A stretch of 64,000 bases of DNA from Pseudomonas spelaei (lineage in GTDB: Bacteria > Pseudomonadota > Gammaproteobacteria > Pseudomonadales > Pseudomonadaceae): contig NZ_WNNK01000022.1 in NCBI RefSeq assembly GCF_009724245.1, forward strand, positions 1 to 64,000, read 5' to 3'. The translations under genes were made by a program, and so were the position numbers. Under the pieces are notes generated by a model. That model saw only the letters and a list, made by a program, of their open reading frames with translations, had not been told where the DNA came from and did not search any database. Positions 25,848-34,989 of the stretch are shown here, in pieces. Each line of letters opens with the position of its first letter. Position 1 is the first letter of the stretch.

Positions 25848-26783
25848 TCAAATCCCCATTGCCCTGGCTCGCGCAAGGGGTTTGTTACACAGACAGATAC
25901 CCAGCAAGATCAGCACGCCGCCCAGGATCATCGGCATCGTCAGTGACTCCCCCAGCAACAGCGCCCCGCAGATCACTGCCGTCAATGGATTGAGGGCAAT
26001 AAACACACCTGAACGCGTTGCGCCGATGCGGCGAATGCCGTCGTAGTAGCCGATATAGGCCAGCGCCGAACCCAACACCCCCAGATACAGCAAGCTCAAC
26101 ACCTGCGGCCCATGAATAGCGCTCAGACCTTGTGCCGTCATCCGGCCGGTCACCAGCGTGGTGATTGCCAGCATCAGGGTTCCCAGCAGAATCGACCAGG
26201 TGACCGTCTGCAACGGTCCGAGGCTTTGGTTGAGCGAGCGGGAAAACAGCGAATAAATACCCCAGCCCAGCACGCACCCGAAAATCAGCAGGTCGCCGAT
26301 CCAGGCATCGGGCGTGCCCTCCAGCAGCTGCGGGTTGCGGCTGACAATCACACACCCTGCCCCGCCCAGGCACACACCAATCCCCAGCAACTTGACCCCG
26401 CCCAGTCGCTCCTTGAACAACAGCCAGGATGCCAATCCGATTACCGCCGGGTTCAAGGCGACGATCAACGAGGCCCGCGAAGCGTTGATGTAATGCAGGC
26501 CATAGAAGAAGCACAGGTTGTAGAAAAAAATCCCGAAAAATCCCAGCGTCACTAACTGCACCAGTTGTCGGGGCGTTGGACACACCAGGGGAATCCGCGC
26601 GAAGGCCATGAACAGCAGTAACGCCAGACTCGCCAGTACAAACCGCAGGCTCGCCGCTAGAAACGGGTCCAGGCTACCGGCGAGGAAGCGCCCGGCCACA
26701 AAGGTACCGCCCCAGATCATGGTGACGGCAGCCAGCTTCAAATACGTGAGGTAGTCTGACTTCAAGGAAAGCGTTGTACTCAT
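25848..26783 (-). CDS. EamA family transporter
   Basis: A 311-residue, ten-helix drug/metabolite carrier with two EamA halves (TMIWGGTFVAGRFLAG in helix 1; the second half starts near GCVLGWGIYSLFSRSL). This family typically exports amino acids or small metabolites. The start at 26783 has AGGA upstream. It is divergent from the LysR-type gene with a 78-base shared control region, so it is the probable LysR target. Confidence 0.88.
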   Translation of the reverse strand: MSTTLSLKSDYLTYLKLAAVTMIWGGTFVAGRFLAGSLDPFLAASLRFVLASLALLLFMAFARIPLVCPTPRQLVQLVTLGFFGIFFYNLCFFYGLHYINASRASLIVALNPAVIGLASWLLFKERLGGVKLLGIGVCLGGAGCVIVSRNPQLLEGTPDAWIGDLLIFGCVLGWGIYSLFSRSLNQSLGPLQTVTWSILLGTLMLAITTLVTGRMTAQGLSAIHGPQVLSLLYLGVLGSALAYIGYYDGIRRIGATRSGVFIALNPLTAVICGALLLGESLTMPMILGGVLILLGICLCNKPLARARAMGI

Positions 26784-26861
26784 AAGGATCCTGCGCACTG
26801 GAGGGGACGTTTGGCGTATTCTTCGCCTAATGCAAGATCATCGTAAAATGAGTAAAACCTC

Positions 26862-27734
26862 ATGACCCTCACCCAGCTTGAAATCTTTTCCCTGGTGGCC
26901 GAACTCCATGGGTTCACCAGCGCGGCCCATCGCTTGAGCATCAGTCAGTCAGCGGTGTCCCATGCCATCAAATCCCTGGAACAGGAACTGGGTGTCGAAT
27001 TGTTCCGTCGGCATCAATCTCGGGTAGAACTCAGCGATATCGGCCAGCAATTGCTGACGCGGGCCCGGACCATGTTGGGCCTGGCCAATACCTTGCAGCA
27101 GGAAGCAGCGGATGCCCGGGGTATGAAGCGCGGCACCTTGCGCATCGGCTCCTTCGGACCGACCGCGTCCATTCGTTTGCTGCCCGCCATCCTGCAGCGT
27201 TTTCGCCAGGAACACCCGGGGATAGAGGTGCATGTAGACGAAGGCCCGGATCGGCAGGTGTTGCAATGGCTTGAAGAGCGGCGGATCGATGTGGGGTTTG
27301 TGGTGTTACCCGAGGAGCGCTTCGACACCTTCACGCTGATCGAGGATCAACTGGTGGCGCTGCTGCCGCTCGCTCATCCACTGGGCGAACAGGAGAACAT
27401 CAGCCTCAGGGCGTTGTGTAATGATCCGTTTATCTTGACCGAAGCAGGATCGTCGGAGCTGGTATCTCGATTGTTCACGGGCGCCGGACTCAAACCGGAT
27501 ATTCGCTACCGCTGCTCTCAACTGCTCAGTACTTTGGATGCGGTAAAACGGGGTGATGGCGTGACGGTCGTTGCCGAAGGTTCGCTACCTGAAACCCAAG
27601 GGCCAGGCTATCTGAAAAAACCCCTCAAACCGGCGGTCACGCGTCAGGTAGGGTTGGCAGTGCTGGACCGACGCCAATCGTCCCCCGCCACCCTGGCCTT
27701 TATCGACCTGGCTACCCGTTTGAATCGCCACTGA
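26862..27734 (+). CDS. LysR family transcriptional regulator
   Basis: A 290-residue LTTR. The N-terminal winged helix (LTQLEIFSLVAELHGFTSAA, then LSISQSAVSHAIKSLEQELG) is followed by a type 2 periplasmic-binding-like effector domain from about residue 90. It sits head-to-head with the EamA exporter and most likely controls it. Confidence 0.92.
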   Translation: MTLTQLEIFSLVAELHGFTSAAHRLSISQSAVSHAIKSLEQELGVELFRRHQSRVELSDIGQQLLTRARTMLGLANTLQQEAADARGMKRGTLRIGSFGPTASIRLLPAILQRFRQEHPGIEVHVDEGPDRQVLQWLEERRIDVGFVVLPEERFDTFTLIEDQLVALLPLAHPLGEQENISLRALCNDPFILTEAGSSELVSRLFTGAGLKPDIRYRCSQLLSTLDAVKRGDGVTVVAEGSLPETQGPGYLKKPLKPAVTRQVGLAVLDRRQSSPATLAFIDLATRLNRH

Positions 27735-27854
27735 GCAGGCGCAGACTCGCAAGGCCATCTATCATGGCGACTGCCCGCACTCTTTTTTGAACGGCCTTGT
27801 TGTCCCGTCCGCCTTTGAGAGCCCAATTGCCCTTATCTGCTACAGGCCGCGTAA

Positions 27855-29396
27855 ATGCCACTGACCGTCAAAGGCCCACGAAAACCTACAACTCGCTACC
27901 TGATCACCGCCCTGAGCGTACTGCTGCCGATTCTGCTGGGAGTGGTCATCCTGTACTTGCAGGCCGAACGCACCCTGGAACAAAGCACTGCGCAGACGGC
28001 CGAAGAGGCCGTGCGCCAGTTTGACCTGATGCTCGACAACACCGCCCTCGCCGCCCAGGACCTCCTGCCACTGGCCGGCAAGGACTGTGACAGGTCGGTG
28101 AAGCTGGCCCTTCGCGAGCAAGTCACGCGCCGCCCCTTCGTACGCGCTACTACTCTGTCGTGGAAGAGAACCATTTATTGCAGCTCACTGTTTGGCGGCA
28201 ATTACGTGTCACCGGTCAACCCTGAAGACTACGTCGACGGCCGGCTGTGGCTGATGAAAGGCAATCCGGTAACCCCTGACACAGCTTTGCTGGTGTATCG
28301 GCTCACAGACGGTGACCAGGGCGCCTTTGCCTCCATTGACGGCTACCACCTGACGAACGCCCTGCGTCTGATCAGTCGCTATGCCTACCTGGTATTGCAG
28401 GTGGGGCCCAATTGGCTGGGCGCCGATGGCAAAGTCCATCAGACCGCGCCCCCCGTGTTTGCCGTGGCCCATCAGCGTCTCGACTCCAAGCGCTATGTCT
28501 ACAGCGTTGAAGCCGGCATGCCTGAAGGTGAAGTCTGGCGCTATATGGAAGCTCGATACCCGGCACTGTTCAGTCTGGTGGTGTTTTTCGGCGTATTGGC
28601 GGGCGTCTTCGCTCACTGGCTACAAAAGCGCTCCTCCGCGCCCACTCACGAACTGCAACGAGCATTGGGCGCCAATGAGTTCGTGCCTTATTTTCAACCG
28701 GTAGTGCGCGGTGACAGCCTGCAATGGGCCGGCTGTGAAGTGCTGATGCGTTGGAACCACCCGAAGGAAGGCCTCGTGCGCCCGGACCTGTTCATCCCCC
28801 TGGCCGAGCACTCCGGGCTGATCGTGCCGATGACCCGTGCCTTGATGCGCCGGACCGCCGCCTGCCTGGCGCCCCATGCAGACCGCTTCACCAGCGGTTT
28901 CCACATCGGCATCAATATCACCGCCAGTCATTGCCATGACATGGCGCTGGTGGACGACTGCCGCGAGTTCCTCGCGGCCTTCACGCCAGGCCAGGTCATA
29001 TTGGTGCTTGAGTTGACCGAGCGCGAGTTGATCGAACCAACCGACGTTACCCGCCAGCTATTCCAGGCGCTGCACGAACTGGGGGTGATGATCGCCATTG
29101 ACGACTTTGGTACCGGCCACTCCAGCCTGGGCTATTTGCGCAACTTCAATGTTGACTACTTGAAGATTGATCAAAGCTTTGTCGCGATGATCGGTGTCGA
29201 CGCGTTATCGCGGCATATACTCGACAGCATCATTGAGTTGTCCGCCAAGCTCGACTTGGGGATCGTCGCAGAAGGCGTGGAAACACAAGAGCAGTGCCAA
29301 TATCTGGCGGCCCAAGGCGTGGACTTTTTGCAGGGTTACCTGTTTGGTCGCCCCGAGCCCTTTGATGCATTCATTAAGTCTTTGCACGGCCATTGA
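27855..29396 (+). CDS. CSS-motif EAL c-di-GMP phosphodiesterase
   Basis: A 513-residue inner-membrane enzyme that hydrolyses c-di-GMP to pGpG. Helix 1 (about 15-35) leads to a periplasmic CSS domain with Cys78 (KDCDRS) and the YCSSLFG motif at Cys109, the pair that forms a redox-sensed disulfide. A second helix at about 235-257 leads to the EAL domain. The catalytic set looks complete: EVLMRW (the EAL position), NITA, ELTERE, DDFGTGHSSLGYL near 415, LKIDQSF, VAEGVET near 471 and LQGYLFGRP. No GGDEF domain. An active phosphodiesterase is expected. Confidence 0.92.
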   Translation: MPLTVKGPRKPTTRYLITALSVLLPILLGVVILYLQAERTLEQSTAQTAEEAVRQFDLMLDNTALAAQDLLPLAGKDCDRSVKLALREQVTRRPFVRATTLSWKRTIYCSSLFGGNYVSPVNPEDYVDGRLWLMKGNPVTPDTALLVYRLTDGDQGAFASIDGYHLTNALRLISRYAYLVLQVGPNWLGADGKVHQTAPPVFAVAHQRLDSKRYVYSVEAGMPEGEVWRYMEARYPALFSLVVFFGVLAGVFAHWLQKRSSAPTHELQRALGANEFVPYFQPVVRGDSLQWAGCEVLMRWNHPKEGLVRPDLFIPLAEHSGLIVPMTRALMRRTAACLAPHADRFTSGFHIGINITASHCHDMALVDDCREFLAAFTPGQVILVLELTERELIEPTDVTRQLFQALHELGVMIAIDDFGTGHSSLGYLRNFNVDYLKIDQSFVAMIGVDALSRHILDSIIELSAKLDLGIVAEGVETQEQCQYLAAQGVDFLQGYLFGRPEPFDAFIKSLHGH

Positions 29397-29594
29397 ATAG
29401 CCATCTAGCGCCGGGAGGAAATATTGTTATTTATACAAAAGACATGATTTACTCGTGACTCATTAACTACTACAATTTTTCCTGCCTGCGCTGAATGGGC
29501 AGGAGAGCCACTTTCAATGAGTCACGCTGAGGCTCTTGGCTTATAGCTTTGTTTACAGTTGGTATCAGCCAAATACACTATTGGAGTAAAGATT

Positions 29595-29960
29595 TTGTCC
29601 AGACTCGCCGAATTTCGCGCAGCAGAAAAAGCCCTTCAAGAGCAGCTCGCCCAGCTGGAATCCCTGAAGAACGACGCTGGCTTGAAGAAAGAAATCGAAT
29701 TCGAAGAAAAGCTCCAAGGGCTGATGAAAACCTACGGCAAGAGCCTGCGTGACATCATTTCCATCCTTGATCCAAACCCGGGCAAGTCCGGTATTCAAGT
29801 AGCGGCCGCACCCAAAACGCGCCGTGCACGCGTGGTCAAGGTGTATCACAACCCGCATACCGGCGAACTGATTGAAACCAAAGGCGGCAACCACCGCGGC
29901 TTGAAGGCCTGGAAAGAAGAGTATGGCGCAGCCACTGTAGATTCCTGGCTGCGCGGCTAA
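29595..29960 (+). CDS. MvaT/MvaU/MvaV family H-NS-like silencer
   Basis: A 121-residue nucleoid protein. The start is TTG 29595, giving MSRLAEFRAAEKALQEQLAQ as in family members; GGAG lies eight bases before it, and upstream in-frame codons add an unrelated extension. Residues 1-60 form the coiled-coil oligomerisation region, a linker follows, and the C-terminal DNA-binding domain has YHNPHTGELIETKGGNHRGL, the AT-pincer-like motif. Such proteins silence AT-rich foreign genes, and the low-GC toxin-like gene above could be a client (inference). The 198-base upstream region is markedly AT-rich, in keeping with autoregulation. Confidence 0.92.
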   Translation: MSRLAEFRAAEKALQEQLAQLESLKNDAGLKKEIEFEEKLQGLMKTYGKSLRDIISILDPNPGKSGIQVAAAPKTRRARVVKVYHNPHTGELIETKGGNHRGLKAWKEEYGAATVDSWLRG

Positions 29961-29976
29961 TAGAAGCGCACTAAAT

Positions 29977-30008
29977 AAAAGCCCCGCAGACGCGGGGCTT
30001 TTTTATTT
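29977..30008 (+). terminator. Rho-independent terminator of the mvaT-family gene
   Basis: AAGCCCCGC-AGA-CGCGGGGCTT followed by a T-run, 17 bases after the stop. Confidence 0.95.
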
Positions 30009-30160
30009 TGGGTCGTGATTTGAAACCTGGATGTTTTCGAAAGTGAACTTTAAAATACATTTCACTTGGTACAAATCCGACTTGTCAGCGCTTTCGCGCT
30101 AATGCCTTCTAGTTGTGCGTTTTTTGTCGCCGACCCACGCCAAGCGTTTAGCCCAAAGCA

Positions 30161-30697
30161 TCAAAGTTTCAAGCTATCACGTACGGAGCTGACTTCAGCC
30201 TTACTCGCCTCATAAGCATCGGCTTGCCCGGCGTATGAAAAAACATACGCCTTATCCGTATCGACAGCGCCCACCAGCGTTTGCGACAGCACATGCCGGC
30301 CGTTCTCAGTGACGACACAGGTAGTTTCCAACGCCTCAAGACGACTTAACGTTGTTGGGTGCATCTTGCTGCAGACACTCTGATAACCGCTCCGGGCAAA
30401 ATCCTTCTGGATGGATTTGCGCATCTCCAGCAGCACACCTTGCAGATTGACCGCATGCCCTGCTTCGATCGGCGTACCGGTGAGTTCCATAACCATCAGC
30501 GTTGCGCCGTTTTCATCATTCTTTATCGCCCGCTGGCGAGAAACCGATGACGGCTTGGGCGGTGCGTCCGCATCAGGCACCACCTCTTCCACTTGCCAGC
30601 CGCTGGGCCAATGAATTTCCGGGTCCGCCGCCAAGACAGCAGCACTGCCCCATACAAGGCACAAGGTGGTCAACAACGGTTTACTCAATCGGCTCAT
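30161..30697 (-). CDS. Periplasmic protein, DUF4946-like
   Basis: A 178-residue secreted protein. The signal peptide is about residues 1-24 (cleavage near LAA-DPE), followed by IHWPSGWQVEEVVPDADAPP, a pattern I associate with the Pseudomonas DUF4946 family. Two cysteines near residues 122 and 139 could pair in the periplasm. The start at 30697 opens the signal peptide. Divergent from gloA. Function unknown. Confidence 0.65.
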   Translation of the reverse strand: MSRLSKPLLTTLCLVWGSAAVLAADPEIHWPSGWQVEEVVPDADAPPKPSSVSRQRAIKNDENGATLMVMELTGTPIEAGHAVNLQGVLLEMRKSIQKDFARSGYQSVCSKMHPTTLSRLEALETTCVVTENGRHVLSQTLVGAVDTDKAYVFSYAGQADAYEASKAEVSSVRDSLKL

Positions 30698-30896
30698 TGC
30701 AAAAAACACTCGAGGTTCAAGCCTCAAAGTTTGAGCCCGCCAGCCCGCTGGTCGCAAGGGTCGCGTGACCTTTTTCATTTGTCGCAACAGGCGGGGCTTG
30801 CGTATCATGGCTCAGTTGCACGGATGCCTGTCAGCCGCAAGCCAAGGGACCGCTCAAACCACGAGCTGCGTCTACCCCATTTTTTCTGGAGGGCCC

Positions 30897-31418
30897 ATGA
30901 GCCTGCACGATTTGAACACTTTCCCGGGCGTGACTGCCCAACCGGACACCGCCACCAGCCGCTTCGTCTTCAACCACACCATGCTGCGGGTCAAGGACAT
31001 CACCCAGTCGCTGGACTTCTACACCCGCGTACTCGGCTTCTCCCTGGTGGAAAAGCGCGACTTCCCGGACGCCGAATTCAGCCTGTACTTCCTGGCCCTG
31101 GTGGACAAAGCCCAGATCCCTGCCGACGCCGCTGAACGTACTCAGTGGATGAAGTCGATTCCCGGCATTCTGGAACTGACCCATAACCACGGCACCGAAA
31201 ACGATCCGGATTTCGCCTACCACAACGGCAACACCGACCCGCGTGGCTTTGGCCACATCTGCATCTCGGTGCCGGACATCGTTGCCGCGTGTGAGCGCTT
31301 TGAAGCCCTGGGCTGCGATTTCCAGAAGCGCCTGACTGATGGCCGCATGAAAAGCCTGGCCTTCATCAAGGACCCGGATGCTTACTGGGTAGAGATCATC
31401 CAGCCAGCACCGCTGTAA
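30897..31418 (+). CDS. gloA: Lactoylglutathione lyase (glyoxalase I)
   Basis: A 173-residue metalloenzyme that isomerises the methylglyoxal-glutathione hemithioacetal to S-lactoylglutathione. Metal ligands lie in FNHTMLRVKDITQSLDFYTR (His), YFLALV and LELTHNHGTENDP (Glu), and GFGHICISVPD (His), with the last Glu in YWVEIIQP. The length and the long insert point to the zinc-type class as in yeast, human and Pseudomonas. The start ATG 30897 follows CTGGAGG. Confidence 0.93.
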   Translation: MSLHDLNTFPGVTAQPDTATSRFVFNHTMLRVKDITQSLDFYTRVLGFSLVEKRDFPDAEFSLYFLALVDKAQIPADAAERTQWMKSIPGILELTHNHGTENDPDFAYHNGNTDPRGFGHICISVPDIVAACERFEALGCDFQKRLTDGRMKSLAFIKDPDAYWVEIIQPAPL

Positions 31419-31433
31419 AAGTTTCACCCAATA

Positions 31434-31463
31434 AAAAACCCCATGATCACTCATGGGGTTTTT
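31434..31463. terminator. Bidirectional terminator between gloA and ahpF
   Basis: AAACCCCATGA-TCAC-TCATGGGGTTT with A- and T-runs on its two sides; serves both converging genes. Confidence 0.9.
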
Positions 31464-31480
31464 CAGTTTCAGGCCAACCG

Positions 31481-33046
31481 TTACGCCGGAGCAGAACTGC
31501 GGATCAGGTGATCAAAGGCACTCAGGGAAGCCTTGGCCCCCTCGCCCACCGCAATCACGATCTGCTTGTACGGCACAGTCGTCACGTCACCGGCAGCAAA
31601 CACGCCGGGCAGTGAAGTCTCACCACGCGCATCGACGATGATCTCGCCACGGGGCGACAGCTCGACAGTGCCCTTGAGCCAGTCGGTGTTGGGCAGCAAA
31701 CCGATCTGCACAAAGATGCCTTCCAGATCGACCGTCTTGAACTCGCCCGAATTGCGGTCCTTGTACACCAGACCGGTCACTTTCTGGCCATCACCTTTGA
31801 CTTCGCTGGTCAGCGCGCTGGTGATCACATCAACGTTAGGCATGCTGTACAACTTGCGCTGCAACACGGCATCGGCGCGCAGTTTGCTGTCGAACTCCAG
31901 CAAGGTCACATGACTGACAATTCCGGCCAGGTCGATAGCCGCTTCAACGCCGGAGTTACCGCCGCCGATGACCGCAACGCGCTTGCCTTTGAACAACGGA
32001 CCATCGCAGTGCGGGCAGAAACACACGCCCTTGGCCTTGTATTCCTGCTCACCCGGCACGCCCATTTCGCGCCAGCGGGCGCCGGTGGCCAGGATCACTG
32101 CCTTGGACTTGAGTGTCGCACCGCTTTCGAAGTGAATCTCGTGCAGCTCGCCGGCGTTTTTCGCAGGAACCAAGCGACTTGCCCGCTGCAGGTTCATGAT
32201 GTCGACGTCGTACTGCTTGACGTGTTCTTCCAGGGCGCTGGCCAGCTTCGGTCCTTCGGTTTCCTGGACCGAGATGAAGTTTTCGATAGCCATGGTGTCC
32301 AGCACCTGCCCGCCGAAACGTTCAGCCGCGACACCAGTACGGATGCCTTTACGCGCAGCGTAGATCGCCGCCGAGGCACCGGCCGGGCCACCGCCGACGA
32401 CCAGCACGTCAAAAGCGTCTTTGGCGCTGATTTTCTCGGCCTGTTTTTCAATGCCGCTGGTGTCGAGCTTGGCGAGGATTTCTTCCAGGCCCATGCGGCC
32501 CTGACCGAAGTTGACACCGTTCAAGTAAACGCTGGGCACGGCCATGATCTGACGATCATCGACTTCAGCCTGGAACAATGCACCGTCGATGGCAACGTGG
32601 CGGATGTTCGGGTTTAGCACGGCCATCAGGTTCAGCGCCTGGACCACGTCCGGGCAGTTCTGGCACGACAGCGAGAAGTAAGTCTCGAAGCTGAACTCGC
32701 CTTTCAAGGCGCGGATTTGCTCAATCACCTCGACACTGGCCTTCGAAGGGTGGCCGCCGACTTGCAGCAGCGCCAACACCAGCGAAGTGAATTCATGGCC
32801 CATGGGGATGCCGGCGAAACGCAGGCTGATATCGGCACCCGGGCGGTTGATGGAGAACGATGGCTTGCGCGCATCATCGCCATCGCTGCGCAAGGTAATC
32901 AGCGTTGAAAGGCTGGCTACGTCTTGCAACAAGGCAAGCATTTCCTGGGATTTCGCACCGTCGTCGAGGGAGGCGACGATCTCGATCGGCTGGGTGACCC
33001 GTTCCAGGTATGACTTCAACTGAGCTTTAAGATTGGCGTCCAACAT
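31481..33046 (-). CDS. ahpF: Alkyl hydroperoxide reductase subunit F
   Basis: A 521-residue flavoprotein that passes electrons from NADH to AhpC. The N-terminal tandem thioredoxin-like domain carries SCQNC (Cys128, Cys131). The FAD domain starts with VLVVGGGPAGASAAIYAARKG near residue 213. The redox-active pair is CPHC near residue 345, and the NADH-binding VAVIGGGNSGVEAAIDLAG is near 358. The C-terminal GVFAAGDVTTVPYKQI is the FAD end motif. It is downstream of ahpC on the same strand but separated by a strong terminator, so it may need its own promoter or readthrough. Confidence 0.97.
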   Translation of the reverse strand: MLDANLKAQLKSYLERVTQPIEIVASLDDGAKSQEMLALLQDVASLSTLITLRSDGDDARKPSFSINRPGADISLRFAGIPMGHEFTSLVLALLQVGGHPSKASVEVIEQIRALKGEFSFETYFSLSCQNCPDVVQALNLMAVLNPNIRHVAIDGALFQAEVDDRQIMAVPSVYLNGVNFGQGRMGLEEILAKLDTSGIEKQAEKISAKDAFDVLVVGGGPAGASAAIYAARKGIRTGVAAERFGGQVLDTMAIENFISVQETEGPKLASALEEHVKQYDVDIMNLQRASRLVPAKNAGELHEIHFESGATLKSKAVILATGARWREMGVPGEQEYKAKGVCFCPHCDGPLFKGKRVAVIGGGNSGVEAAIDLAGIVSHVTLLEFDSKLRADAVLQRKLYSMPNVDVITSALTSEVKGDGQKVTGLVYKDRNSGEFKTVDLEGIFVQIGLLPNTDWLKGTVELSPRGEIIVDARGETSLPGVFAAGDVTTVPYKQIVIAVGEGAKASLSAFDHLIRSSAPA

Positions 33047-33082
33047 ACGGGCGATTTCCTGTTAATTCGTTTAATACGGTCG

Positions 33083-33120
33083 AAAAAAAACGCCCGAGCG
33101 AATCTCGCCCGGGCGTTTTT
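33083..33120 (-). terminator. Terminator between ahpC and ahpF
   Basis: CGCCCG...CGGGCG stem flanked by A8 on the left and T5 on the right; the T-tail in the ahpC direction is strong. Confidence 0.85.
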
Positions 33121-33178
33121 GAGGGCGGTGCGGCCTACTTAAGGTGCGGACAACTCCGCCCTGAGGTGTTTCACAGAC

Positions 33179-33742
33179 TTAGATCTTGCCGACCAGGTCC
33201 AGGGACGGCGCCAAAGTGGCCTCGCCTTCTTTCCACTTGGCTGGGCAAACTTCGCCTGGGTGAGCAGCAACGTACTGAGCGGCCTTGATTTTGCGCAGCA
33301 ACTCGGAAGCGTCACGACCTACACCGCCATCGTTGATTTCAACGATTTTGATCTGGCCTTCAGGGTTGATCACGAACGTGCCGCGATCTGCCAGGCCGAC
33401 TTCTTCGATCAGTACGTCGAAGTTACGGGAGATGGCCAGGGTCGGGTCGCCGATCATGGTGTACTGGATTTTGCCGATGGCTGGCGAAGTGTTGTGCCAG
33501 GCAGCGTGGGCAAAGTGGGTGTCAGTGGAAACGCTGTAGATTTCGACGCCCAGTTTCTGGAACTCGGCGTAGTTGTCAGCCAGGTCTTCCAGCTCGGTTG
33601 GGCAGACGAAGGTGAAGTCGGCTGGGTAGAAGAAAACGACAGACCACTTGCCTTTCAGGTCAGCGTCCGACACTTCGACGAAGCTGCCGTTTTTGTAGGC
33701 GGTTGCTTTGAACGGTTTTACTTGGCTGTTGATGATAGGCAT
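33179..33742 (-). CDS. ahpC: Alkyl hydroperoxide reductase subunit C (peroxiredoxin)
   Basis: A 187-residue typical 2-Cys peroxiredoxin that reduces peroxides and peroxynitrite. The peroxidatic Cys47 lies in DFTFVCPTE and the resolving Cys166 in GEVCPAKW. The start at 33742 gives the usual MPIINSQVKPFKATA N-terminus. The upstream 130 bases are AT-rich; an ATAG element near 33848 (minus strand) is only a partial OxyR half-site, so OxyR control is assumed from other species rather than seen. Confidence 0.98.
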   Translation of the reverse strand: MPIINSQVKPFKATAYKNGSFVEVSDADLKGKWSVVFFYPADFTFVCPTELEDLADNYAEFQKLGVEIYSVSTDTHFAHAAWHNTSPAIGKIQYTMIGDPTLAISRNFDVLIEEVGLADRGTFVINPEGQIKIVEINDGGVGRDASELLRKIKAAQYVAAHPGEVCPAKWKEGEATLAPSLDLVGKI

Positions 33743-33874
33743 CGTTGACTCTCCGTCAGGGGTTAAAAAGTTGATGGGGGAATCCTACCCAGTCTCATCA
33801 CCGATGGCTCATTGGCAAACCTGATGCTGACGATTGGTTTTCGCTATTAGGCGACTGTATTAATAGAAGAAATC

Positions 33875-34807
33875 TCATATCAGCTGATCAGTCGCCACCG
33901 TCATTCCAAGAAAGGGCGTCGCTTCAACATAGCGCATGGCGGATTTCATGTCCTTCCAGCCGACGTAACTCATCAACGACTTCAAATCCCAGCCACTGCG
34001 ATGGGCCCAGGTGGCAAAACCACGGCGCAAGGAATGGCTGGTGTACAACTGCCCGGCAATACCCGCACGCTCCAAAGCCTGGCGCAACAACGGGATCACA
34101 CTGTTGGGGTGCAGCCCTGCTTCGCCGAGGTTGCCCCAGCGATCAATGCCGCGAAATACCGGGCCACGCACCAGCGCCGAGGCGCTGAGCCACTCGCTGT
34201 AGGCCTGCACCGGGCACAGCCGTAGTAATGCGGGGGTCTGGTAGGTCTTGCCGAGGTTTTCCCGGTCACTTTTGCTGCGGGGCAGGTACAGACTGATCCC
34301 TGAACCGGGTACGGCATGCACATGCTCGATGTTGAGACGACACAGTTCATCGCTGCGAAAGCCACGCCAGAAACCAAGCAGGATCAAGGCCGTGTCACGT
34401 TTGGCTCGCAGAAAGCCTGGTTGATTGTCGGCATTTCTGGCGTCTCTCCCCTCTTTCTCCAGGCAGGCAATCACCTGCTCGAGATGCTGGAGCTGCAAAG
34501 GCTCAGCCTGCTTCTCCTGCGCCGGGTGCAGGGCGCGAACACCTTTGAGTACCTTGCGCACCACAGGCGCCTTGGTGGGATCGGGAAATCCCTGACTGGT
34601 ATGCCACTGAGCCAGCGCCGACAAACGCAACTTCAGCGTGTTGACCGACAACACACCCGCATACGCCACCAGATAGCGCGCGACGCTGTCGCTGGTGGCC
34701 GGCAGGAATCCGCCCCAGCTCACTTCAAAATGCTCAATGGCCGCTCGGTAGCTGCGACGCGTGTTGTCGCGGGTGGCGGCGTTGAGGTAACGGTCCAACT
34801 CGCTCAT
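33875..34807 (-). CDS. Tyrosine recombinase, TnpS-like (cointegrate resolution)
   Basis: A 310-residue site-specific recombinase. The N-terminal SAM-like core-binding domain spans about residues 1-95. The catalytic set is present: Arg151 (GFRSDEL), His258 and Arg261 (SHSLRRGFA), Trp284 in the His/Trp position and the nucleophile Tyr293 (MRYVEA). It is divergent from a KfrA-like coiled-coil gene, the arrangement of tnpS-tnpT in Tn4651-type transposons, but no transposase is near. The start ATG 34807 follows AAGG; a longer form from a TTG adds 18 doubtful residues. Confidence 0.85.
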   Translation of the reverse strand: MSELDRYLNAATRDNTRRSYRAAIEHFEVSWGGFLPATSDSVARYLVAYAGVLSVNTLKLRLSALAQWHTSQGFPDPTKAPVVRKVLKGVRALHPAQEKQAEPLQLQHLEQVIACLEKEGRDARNADNQPGFLRAKRDTALILLGFWRGFRSDELCRLNIEHVHAVPGSGISLYLPRSKSDRENLGKTYQTPALLRLCPVQAYSEWLSASALVRGPVFRGIDRWGNLGEAGLHPNSVIPLLRQALERAGIAGQLYTSHSLRRGFATWAHRSGWDLKSLMSYVGWKDMKSAMRYVEATPFLGMTVATDQLI

Positions 34808-34875
34808 AGGGATGGCCTTGCAGGATGTATGCGTACTGCCATTGGACGAAGAAGGCTTCAAAACGGCTATGACAC

Positions 34876-34896
34876 GGGATAATACGCCAATATCCC
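34876..34896. other. Candidate recombination core site
   Basis: GGGATA-N9-TATCCC in the gap between the divergent recombinase and KfrA-like genes. Short inverted arms round a small spacer are the usual form of a tyrosine-recombinase crossover site. Assigned from position and symmetry only. Confidence 0.4.
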
Positions 34897-34903
34897 ATCT
34901 GTT

Positions 34904-34955
34904 AATTCATGAATTTCAATGGAAAATAAATCGTGATAGAGTATGTAATTACATA
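34904..34955. promoter_or_regulatory. Two perfect palindromes in the tnpS-tnpT-like intergenic region
   Basis: AATTCATGAATT (34904-34915) and TATGTAATTACATA (34942-34955). They lie between the candidate core site and the KfrA-like gene and are likely binding sites for that DNA-binding protein, as accessory or autoregulatory sites. Confidence 0.5.
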
Positions 34956-34989
34956 ATACGTACCACAGTACTAAATCGACGGAGACCCC

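Noticed and set aside
33743..33880. OxyR binding site before ahpC
   Set aside because: Only one ATAG-type quarter fits. The other three quarters at the expected spacing do not, so no site is claimed.
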